Positions 55,353 through 64,000 of a stretch of 64,000 bases of DNA are shown here, piece by piece. Numbering within the stretch: position 1 is the first letter of the stretch; the number at the start of each line of letters is the position of its first letter. The position numbers and the translations under genes were made by a program. The DNA is from Skeletonema tropicum (taxonomy: Eukaryota; Bacillariophyta; Thalassiosirophyceae; Thalassiosirales; Thalassiosiraceae): positions 372,001 to 436,000 of the forward strand of contig CM074129.1 of assembly GCA_037178625.1 (NCBI GenBank), in the 5' to 3' direction. The notes beneath the pieces were generated by a model, which saw only the letters and a list, made by a program, of their open reading frames with translations, searched no databases and had not been told where the DNA came from.

Positions 55353-58026
55353 AGTCCGGCAGCCGGCAGAGGTGAATGCATCCTTAAGAGCCTTGGAGTT
55401 TGACTTGTTGAGTTTGTTGTTCTCTCTGCTCTTCTTGTTCTCGTTGTAATTGTGTGCTTCTCTGTCTCTTATATCAGTCTTGGATGCATTTTTGAGGACC
55501 TCAACTTGACACAAACCTATCCAAACTCATCATTAACTGATTAGCATCGGACACTACGTCGTTGGTTTGAAATTGCTGGCATATCATTCTTTGGTCTTTG
55601 ATGACTTCGGACTTCGGCTTTGCTTTGGCACGTTGCACATTGTGGAGCAGGCAGATCTACTGGAAGCAATGGGATGACTCCGTGCATTTGAGCCTTCCGC
55701 AATCATGAGCGAGGCGTTGTCAAAGTGTGTTTCCGAATGGGAGAAATTGAAGGGCATGTCTCCTCGTGATGAAGATCCAAACTTTGTGGAGGTGGGACGG
55801 CATGCGGGGACAGCCTCAGTCGATCTTGCTTGTGCTTTCTCAAAACACATAATCTTCTTCTAACCATCTTCATGTGTAAGCTACATTAGACGCAAATAGC
55901 CTTAAAACGGTAACGTTTTTCATTAAGGTTAGGAAATTTTTCTTACACACAGCTGACCCTTTCTCTTTATTTAACGTTGGAATCCATAAATTGGAAAATA
56001 ACCCTAGTGGTGTCTGATTCTAAGGTTGCGTAAAAGTTACCTCCGGCTCAAGTGATATAGCTGTCTCATCCCATAAAAGCGTTTCTACAGATTCCTTCGT
56101 ATCTTCAGTACAAAACTCCAAACAAGACTTCGTTTCCGCCAAAAATAAAGTTTATAAGATTCATTTCAAATTTTTGTTCCAACACTTTCAAGCACACAAA
56201 ACACATAATTCAACATCATGGGGAAATGAACCAAAATACCATGATGCCGGCATAGTGGGGAAAATCGTATCTCCTCAACTCTCCAGAAACTTAGTTGGCG
56301 CTAGGCCCATCTGAGTAGCTGAGATCACGGAGAAACTTTTGATCTACCTGGCCCACTAAGTTACAATAGTCTCGCCCCAAACCTCCAAACCAAAATAAGC
56401 CTACGACATCACGAAAAACAACCTCTGCCGTCCTCCAATTCCACTCAATATGAATGGTGCAATCGGTCTCTCTCCATCAATCCTCGCTGTCGCTTATACA
56501 TATAGACATTGGGTGTTGGTGTGGCACATTGCTAGTGACTTCATATGGCCATAGAACTCCGTCGGGCACCAATATTGCTGCTACACATCACATCATCGAT
56601 TACAAACAAATGTCACCCATTTCATTGCTATTCCGACCTCTAATCATGGCGATACGACTAAACACGACACAAGAGCTATCAATAATACGTAAGGATCGCT
56701 TTGTATCGTGAAGTTGACAATAGAGATCCAATTTCACTCCCTACACTATCATCGGCGAACTCAATCTTTACATCACAAGACAAACACATCATGGCCATTT
56801 ACAGAACAACTCCGATGATAATGTCATTCAAATCAACCTTCCCACCCAACAACAACGGCACAACAACTATTGTAGGTTATTGATGATGTAGGGTCATAGT
56901 TGAGTGACTTGAAGTTCGATTGGGTGGAATAGGTGCACATTTGTCTCCGAAGAAGGCTGTTGTTATGACGCTACATTGCGTCTGAATAGATCGGAGTGGA
57001 ATCTTCAACGACTTGTTAAGACTCTTCGGTTTCAATGAATTAATATTCGACGGATAAAAGCTGCATATGGTCACTGATGTCATCGTTGGAATGCACAAAG
57101 TGTATTCTCTCTTATGAGATGGATGTTAATCTACATGCATTAATGTCGAATGACACGGATCTGTGGGCTTCATTAACAATTATTATGCAACAAAAAGATA
57201 AACACATTCATAACATATCTCTATGATCATTATTTTAACAGTGTTTGGTGTTGATAGCGCTTAAACATATGTTATAATACCATCGTTCATTGCTCATGAG
57301 GAGTTGAGGATACACATTCATGTTCACTAATTGGCTTTTATTTTACATCATACGTAAAAATCGGTACATATCAAGCTGCTACCTACATTCACATATATCT
57401 ATATAAACATCCCGAGCATTATATCTGTCATATAACGGCACCATGCTCAGTAAAGTACGCTACTCGGGCGGAAATCCCATCGTGGTGATCTGCTGCAGTC
57501 TGCTGCGATGATCGTTGGCGCCACTTTGGTACCGCTTCTTGGACGATTCCTACGTACACAAAAAAAATCCACAGAAACATTTTAAGGAGATGAGACAGAT
57601 AGATGGATTCGTTTTTTCCAAGCGCGCGGAGCCTCCTTCTCCTCCACGCGCGGCGCTTGTGGGGCTTTCCAAGCATGACAGCGATGGCCACCTAACTCTA
57701 TATATATATACTAGCCTCGCTGACGCTCGTCTAGCCGCTGCGCGGGTTTTCTAAATAAGAGAGGAGGCACCGGCTATCTACTACGATATTGATTGTGTCT
57801 ACTTATATACATAGCAGTATTCAAATAGTACGTTATGTAACACTTTAATAATCTAAATAATGAGGGACCCTTCAGAGCTTGCAGAAAACGAAAAGTCTGG
57901 GTCATAAAGTGGGTCAATAAAAGATGGTAAAAATATCATCTGTTCTTTGAGTGCTTGGCATTCATGGAGTGCTTGGCGTTCAAGGAGTGCTTCGGAAGTC
58001 CATGCAGACAGCATAGAAGCAGTCCT
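55353..58026. other. Intergenic stretch with no firm gene
   Basis: A short + strand frame at 55705-55863 (MSEALSKCVSEWEKLKGMSP) reads like the end of a protein and may be a host exon, but no start, domain or splice sites are clear. The remainder to 58026 has only short ORFs in broken frames and an AT dinucleotide run near 57700. Confidence 0.3.
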
Positions 58027-59076
58027 CTATTGAAGATCTTCCACAGTATTATTCTGTGTTGGTTCTTGACATTTCTCATCAGGTAGAACTGTCTCATCAA
58101 GTGGTGGTGCAGGAGCCCTCTTTTCTTTTCCTTCTTGACAATTCTCTTCAGGCACAGCTGTGACAGACAACACTTGACGTTTCTCTTTTTTTGGTGCAGC
58201 AGCCCTGTTGTCTGCTACTTCTTGACGTTTCGCTTTAGTTACAGTTGTGGTAGAAAGGGTGTTTGTGGCAGAACTCTTGTCCCTTGCTCTGTGAGGCTTG
58301 TGTTCAGGCATAGTTGCCAGGCTTGGAGGAAAAAGTGACAAACCCGCATAGATTCTAATTTTCTTCCTTACTGGCTCCTTGGTTGATGGCTCCTTGGTTG
58401 ATGGCTCCTTGCTTGATGGCTCGTTGTTATTGCCGTCATTAGTGATATAAGTAATCTTTTGAGGTGGAGTGATTATAGCAGGTGCTTCTTGTTGTTCTCC
58501 TTGTTTGGTGTAAGTCTTTGCTACTCTGTCGAGGAATGTTTGGAACTTACTAGAAAGAATCACTTCTTGCATAAGTTTGAAGTATGTCTTGGAAGTGATG
58601 AAATGCTTCATCATTTCGGGGGATTGAAGATTGACTTTTGGATTTATTTCTTTGAATAATGTCCAGTAGTTTTGGATGATAGTGGCAATCATGATGGGAG
58701 CCTCCTGAAGACAGTAGCGAGGAATGGCGGTGGTTTGATTGGTCGAACAAAACAAGTCAATGTGTGAATCTTTGTGAAGGGAACAGATGAATTTTTCGAT
58801 TACACTTGCTGAGTTTTGCAGTTCGCTATCATCTTGTCTTGTTGTGGAGAGAACGAGTTCGATTCCACCGGGCAGAAAGAGTATGATGAATTTATAGATG
58901 GAAGATGGAAGCCCGAGGTTTCTCAATTCCAATGCATCATCATCAATGAGATGCTCCACTTTCTTATCATTTGCAAGAGCAAGCGAGGCTACGAGGCACC
59001 AGTGAAATTGAAGGTGGTATTCTTCATTCGGATGCTGTTGTTGTAGCTGTTTTAATGTTTCCTCTGAGAATGCCAT
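58027..59076 (-). CDS. Hypothetical protein (349 aa), probably a host gene
   Basis: An uninterrupted - strand frame with ATG at 59076. The first ~215 residues look globular and mostly helical (MAFSEETLKQLQQQHPNEEY, then FLPGGIELVLSTTRQDD and SPEMMKHFITSKTYFKLMQEV). There follows a low-complexity tail with repeats of SKEPSTKEP and EEKRQ/DEKCQE-type motifs, rich in Lys, Pro and Ala. No domain, signal peptide or membrane span is recognised. The basic disordered tail with PVRKKIRI and KAKRQE could carry a nuclear signal. No transposon hallmark is attached to it. Flanking A/T-rich sequence fits an ordinary intergenic region. Confidence 0.6.
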   Translation of the reverse strand: MAFSEETLKQLQQQHPNEEYHLQFHWCLVASLALANDKKVEHLIDDDALELRNLGLPSSIYKFIILFLPGGIELVLSTTRQDDSELQNSASVIEKFICSLHKDSHIDLFCSTNQTTAIPRYCLQEAPIMIATIIQNYWTLFKEINPKVNLQSPEMMKHFITSKTYFKLMQEVILSSKFQTFLDRVAKTYTKQGEQQEAPAIITPPQKITYITNDGNNNEPSSKEPSTKEPSTKEPVRKKIRIYAGLSLFPPSLATMPEHKPHRARDKSSATNTLSTTTVTKAKRQEVADNRAAAPKKEKRQVLSVTAVPEENCQEGKEKRAPAPPLDETVLPDEKCQEPTQNNTVEDLQ

Positions 59077-59572
59077 CCTTTTTTACTTTTCATGGTTAGT
59101 GGAGAGATGGGGTGTACTGCTCTCTAGAGTGTCTGAGTGAATAGTTGAAGTAGTGTCAGATGGTGACGTGATCGTGATGTCTGAGTGTTGTCTGAGTGAA
59201 GTTGATGATGAGAACTCCAGTGTCATAAGTATTTGTTCTTTTGTTGGAGGGCTCCCTCGTGACAACAGTATCTCGTTGAAGTCATACTTACCTCTCTAGC
59301 TAGAGAGAGAGGGACGCCCGACCATACCTAAGAGTATGTCGCGCTTTGATCAACTCAATGCCAATACGACGGCACCCATACAATACTCCTCATCCCCCTC
59401 CTACTATCACCACGACAGCCCCAGGGAGTTTTGTCCCCATATCTATTATATCCACCGTCGTATCATTTAGCCACGTCTCCCCCCACCACCACACCAAATT
59501 ATATGGCCAGGTGACAAGGTGGCCTAACATCTAATTAATTTTATGTACTATTACTATGATGAGAGAGATATA

Positions 59573-59980
59573 CTATTGTATCATTATTTGCAAGAGGTCA
59601 TTTAGCAAAGACACCAGCTTCTGTTCTATTCCTAACATGCTCTTACACAATACCATCAGCCTCAATTGCATAGCAGGTAACGTCAAAAACCACCAGAGCT
59701 TGTTGTTGAAGCCTGTGCCGGAGTGTGCAGTGAGGATCATGTTACTGGCACTGTAGATGATGCCGTTGTTGGAATAGGTAGAGATATAATCAAGGAGTGT
59801 ACAGCGCTTGGCCGGTGAATGCGTTCGTTTGTCTGGTTGTTGGTGACTGTAGTTGACAAGAACTTTTTGGATGTATCCATTCATGCTAAGGCGGACGGCG
59901 CGGTCACAATCCCGCTTGGCGTAATTCCAATCCAGCCGAGGTGGATGCCATGCAAATTTGGTATCATCCCAATCAATCAA
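59573..59980 (-). pseudogene. Retrotransposon reverse transcriptase/RNase H fragment
   Basis: The ORF reads FAWHPPRLDWNYAKRDCDRA then VRLSMNGYIQKVLVNY and HSPAKR. This matches the LDWDY....LSMPGY..K.L pattern found between RT and RNase H in algal and plant retroelement polyproteins. The upstream YVDD and downstream RNase H parts are absent, so it is a relic. It is unrelated to RT1 at this level. Confidence 0.55.
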
Positions 59981-60174
59981 CTAATACTGTAGGAGATAAA
60001 GAAAGAAATATTATTAGTGATATAATAACAATAATAAAATTAACAATAATAACAAATGAATGAATTTACCTGATGCACAGTCTTTGACACAAACACGCAC
60101 ATAATTATCCAACACCGCAACTTTATTATAACATTATTTCAATTGGAAAGAAGGAAATTATAGGATCGGTAGTG

Positions 60175-60390
60175 GCAAATATATACACCTCTCTTTAGAG
60201 GCACAACACAGGAACTGTGATGGGCACTGGCCTCTCGACCGCACCTGTATATAGCGCATAAATCCATGTAACAAATTGGGTTGGCAAATATGTACACCTC
60301 TCTTTAGAGGCACAACACAGGAACTGTGATGGGCACTGGCCTCTCGACCGCACCTGTATATAGCGCATAAATCCATGTAACAAATTGGGT
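60175..60390. repeat. 108-bp tandem repeat, two units
   Basis: Two head-to-tail units beginning GGCAAATAT(A/G)TACACCTCTC. The units are nearly identical. Confidence 0.85.
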
Positions 60391-60715
60391 GTCATTGTGA
60401 TCATGGTGCTAGTTGTGGTGGTTGTTGCGCGATCTGTAGTTTGCCGCTTTTAGCTTTCTGCCGCTTTTACCTTTTCGTCCTGCCGCTTTTAGAGTGGTTA
60501 ACCAGAGGTTAATGATCATATATTTATCAATCTAGCTCTAACAAGCCTTAAGTATTTTTCTTCCGCTTTTAGCTCCTGCCGCTTTTAGCTTTCTTCCGCT
60601 TTTAGCATCACTGACCACTGTTCCTCTGAGAGCCCAATACTTATCCACACCGCCGCTTATCGTTATCAATTTTTTTTTATGCACATATTTCTTTGCCTTA
60701 AATCCAAGAGATACC

Positions 60716-61015
60716 ATGTCGTCGAATGAGATGTCACCAGAAGATCTAGCCCAATCTCTTTTTCAATCTACATTTGTAGGGAAATCTGGCGTGGAAGCCG
60801 TGTCTTTTTGCTGTAATTATTTGAAAAGTTTGGGCTATGATGCTACCCACATGTCACTAAAGGCTCACAGGAATGGCGTCGCACCCAAAGGCCATGGTCA
60901 GTTCTTTTTTATTGGCACACGTCAGAAACAGAACCTATATTGTCAACGATGCACAACACAACATAAAATTGTTCAATCTAAGCCAATCAAAGAAAGAGTC
61001 AATCGAAAATTCTAA
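60716..61015 (+). CDS. Small hypothetical protein (99 aa)
   Basis: ATG at 60716 (MSSNEMSPEDLAQSLFQSTF). The first ~75 residues look like an ordered domain (VEAVSFCCNYLKSLGYDATH). Beyond about 60979 the frame enters a repeated sequence, so the native C-terminus may be different. No family is recognised; it may be a fragment. Confidence 0.4.
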   Translation: MSSNEMSPEDLAQSLFQSTFVGKSGVEAVSFCCNYLKSLGYDATHMSLKAHRNGVAPKGHGQFFFIGTRQKQNLYCQRCTTQHKIVQSKPIKERVNRKF

Positions 61016-61155
61016 AAACGGGGGGGGCAAGGGGGGGTGTCCCCCCCTGAACAATCAAATCTAAGCCAATCAAAGAAAGAGTCAATCGAAAATTCTAAAA
61101 ACGGGGGGGGGCAAGGGGTCAAATCAAGCCAATCAAAGAAAGAGTCGATCGAAAA
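60979..61155. repeat. Three tandem units with G-tracts
   Basis: Units with AAGCCAATCAAAGAAAGAGTC start near 60980, 61062 and 61125. The first two are followed by TAAAAACGGGGGGG tracts, and the first also by a G7/C6 inverted tract (61030-61048). Confidence 0.75.
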
Positions 61156-61255
61156 TGCCCGTGAAGGCCAAAGGACACGCCAAAGGGCCCGGACAGAACG
61201 ACAGAACGACAGAACGACCGACCGACCGAACGACTTAGCTCCTCTCATTATTTAG

Positions 61256-64000
61256 ATTATATCTAGCGATATCCCTACCTACCCCTATGTGAGGTTTTTA
61301 CCCGCATTTATATAGAATCTAAGTGAGGTTTAAACCTCACTTAGCGCTGTGCCAATAATGGATGCCATAGACGCCACCAACCGTCTAACCCCTGCATCAG
61401 GATCATCAACTGGACCAATATGATCAATGTTGACCGTTGGTTTGGGCCGCGGTAGTGTGTGTGGGGTTGTGGTGTAGCCTCATCACACGGCACCGGCCAT
61501 CATCTTTTTCAGCCGTCGCCAAGCAGTTGTGGTGATGGTTACGTCAACTATAAACGTCCGTCTCGTCTCCCCTTCATCACGCGATGATACTTCATATATA
61601 TGGGGATGTTTCGGTGCCAGAATTCCTTCGGTTTGGGCTTGTATTCATGCTTAATTCGATAATCGCCGCTCGGTATTATTTTCCGCCCACAATAATAATC
61701 GTCGATCATCGACAAATGAAATGATTTAGATGGCCAGCACACGATAGTGAAGGCAGCCAAATTGAACAATAAAGCATCTAAGGTAACCTAATGGCCAGTT
61801 ATCCTCCCGACCCCTGCAAAATATCCTCAAAAATATCCCCACATTCCTACTACTAGTTCCCACGTATAATTTGTACAGTTGACGTCACAACATTTCGGAC
61901 ACACATCGGACGAAGTACGCATAAAGAAGCTGAAATCGTCAGAAAGATGCACGCACAATTACTTCACCACACATATACATAACACCAATGCAATGTAAGA
62001 TGTAAGATGAATATAAGATGGTGGGTGATACTATAAGTATTGAGGAATGGTGACGCAAATGGACAAGAGGGAACTTACAAGGAGGATATTTATGAGTATG
62101 GTGGAATGCACATCAGAAAGGTTTTGACGGGAGTGGACATCGAGAACTGTGAATGGTGAAGGATTGCTTGTACTCCTAATGAATAGTAGGGTTGATGCAC
62201 GAGACTTATAACTCTTTCAGGCTTCTCGTGCCGCGGCATTGCGGTTTTCTTAAAGTCCGCATTCATTCATAGGGTAGTTGGCGAGACCCTCAGAGATAAG
62301 GTATGTTGCAGCTTTGAGCATTATTTCGTTGCAATAATGGCCTGATGTGTCAATGCAGGTCTAAAGGAGTGAGTAGATGCAATAATATGAGTAAACAATA
62401 GTGTTATTCACTTGGAAACACTCCAGCTATCAAGGTAGGCTTTTCGAACAAGAGGATATTTTTTAGCGAATATTGGCGAAAAAATATCCTAGAGGCTACC
62501 CAAAAATGCCGAAATATCCTGAGGATTCCTGGCCATAACGCTAATCTAAGGGGCAGTCTTTGCGCTCTACACACGAGACGAATTTATGCCTTTTTGCACA
62601 TTTACCTAACATTACCGGGAATCACTGTACGAATTGTCATTTTGTTGCACATTTCCCCGATGAACGTCTCAGACGGATTCGTGTGGCCACACGAGATCTC
62701 TAGTGAGATGTGGCCAGCTCACACGAGATTTTGTACAATTTTGTACGGCCACACGAATCTATCAAACACCCCCTATGCCCTCCCATCATGGCACTTCTAC
62801 ACCCCTAGCTGACCAGCCACCACAACCTCCGGCCACAATGCGTTTGCCTATGTTATGAGCTTCCGTTAGAGCTGCCGGTCGGCGTTGTAGGTGGGGTATT
62901 ATTCAAAATATAGCGTTTTGTGTCGAAAATGAGGACATCGATCGAAGCATTTATTATTTATGCACATGAAATGTAAGGCGGATAACGCAACAAATCAATG
63001 CAAGCCGTGGCGTAAATCGTCTTATGATATGTAAGGAAGGTATCTGCAACATTGTAGAATTATTGGGCGGTCGTAGGTCTCATTTGATACGTCATATTAG
63101 ACCGACTCGCCTGTGCTTGGACGATGCTGCCGACGATGTCATCGTTGTATTTAATGGTGTGTTGCCGCTCTGTTACTGACACCGCTACCCCCAATGATCA
63201 ACACAATAATCATCTTTGATTTGCCGCTCAGGCTGGCTCTCAAAAACTGTTTCTACCAAAATTATCCGTGTTGTCTACCTATTTTGGAGGTGGTGATCAT
63301 GCTATCCACACATCTGTTGGGTGGTTAATGACGCAATAAAACGGAAAGAGACGATATACCAAGCGAAAGAGTTTGGATTTACACTATTGAGAGCGAGGGG
63401 GGACAATAGTTTGGTGTCCTCCATCTATATACAAAGAATGTCAGCTCATTATAGTTGAATTGTGTATTGTTGTTCAGATCAAATAATTCCAAAGAACATG
63501 CACAAACTGTCACTCACTCCAATAATGTTAAACACCAACTGATCATATGCGCTTCACCGTCATGGAGAATGGCTTCATAATGTCATGATGGCTAGATTAC
63601 TTCGTAAAGAGTATAAATACGCAACAAATTTATCAGCCATACCCTGCAATCACAATCCAAAGAGTTACATTGTTGTCCTGTATCGCCTCAGATCAGCTCA
63701 TCCACAGTGTTATTTCTCCATATAACGGTTGAAATATCATTGAATAATGAGATATTGTGGCATAGGTGCTGGTATCATATTATTTGGGATCATCTAAGAC
63801 CCTTGCAACATATTGTGGGGTGCCGGTGATGTGCGTTCAGTAGGTAAATAATGAGAGTAATATGGATGACTCCTCACCAAAAACATTTGCAACTCCTATA
63901 GGATAGTTATATGAAGGATATATGAGGGTAATGACCCATTGGTTGAATGATAACATGGAATAAATGACCCGTATTGACCATTTGACGCTCGGTCAAAATA
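61256..64000. other. Gene-free stretch
   Basis: Only short ORFs without domains (61548-61769, 62594-62812). A small duplication, GTGAGGTTT(T/A)(T/A)ACC, lies near 61290-61340. I see nothing else supportable. Confidence 0.35.

Noticed and set aside
56454..57100. ORFs on both strands around 56.5-57.1 kb
   Set aside because: Each is short and they overlap in conflicting frames, with no start context, splice sites or recognisable motif.
60175..61155. CRISPR-like array from repeated units
   Set aside because: Two or three tandem or near-tandem units without regular unique spacers, in a eukaryotic context.

Overview
This is nuclear eukaryotic DNA, most likely from a diatom or related stramenopile. 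Genes have short introns with GTGAGT/GTAAGT donors, and several Ty1/copia elements are of the diatom type, with a DGGAN-like protease motif. The window is mostly transposons nested in transposons. No cellular housekeeping gene is recognisable, only a few lineage-specific ORFs near the right end.

The central object is a large Helitron-type (rolling-circle) element, copy A, at 2235-27608. It is about 19.8 kb once a younger copia insertion is subtracted. It carries: (i) a + strand multi-exon gene (exons 18755-27087) whose exons stay in one frame for about 2,530 codons, encoding a ULP1/SENP-type cysteine protease, a zinc-cysteine region, a HUH/two-tyrosine Rep domain and a PIF1-type helicase in one polypeptide; (ii) a + strand gene (14851-18596, 3 exons, ~1,164 aa) with SAP-like, MBD-like and duplicated OTU-like regions; (iii) a divergently transcribed - strand gene (13984 to 4499, ~1,187 aa) with a ParB-like EGNHRL motif, split by the copia insertion; and (iv) two small ORFs near the left end. 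A ~30 bp imperfect palindrome (half-site close to TTGGTAAAATTGTGCA) recurs at least twelve times in copy A, in introns and gene 3' ends, but is absent from the divergent promoter.

Two shorter copies share the ends of A. Copy B (28776-36058) is old and diverged, has a tandem duplication of the helicase end, and hosts a TIR transposon. Copy C (48667-52583, inverted) is nearly identical to A but internally deleted, and carries a 0.34 kb captured segment. Both keep the same two coding pieces: the start of the SAP-like gene and the end of the Rep-helicase gene. All three copies sit inside copia-type elements. For B and C, removing the copy restores the host reading frame, which fixes the ends to the base.

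The copia elements are complementary in content. RT1 (5285-10821, LTRs identical by eye) has protease-integrase-RT-RNaseH but no gag. The element around C (47786-54924) and the one around B have gag or gag-protease but lack integrase and RT.

Layout: 1-2204 copia gag (-); 2235-27608 Helitron A with RT1 nested; 27609-28775 copia leader, LTR and 3' end (-); 28776-36058 Helitron B; 36059-40579 gag-type LTR element (-) with an insertion; 40580-47357 mostly non-coding, with duplicated blocks and a tRNA-like sequence; 47358-55352 a 5'-truncated copia element carrying Helitron C, flanked by 428-bp direct repeats; 55353-64000 sparse, with one convincing ORF (58027-59076), an RT remnant and short tandem repeats.
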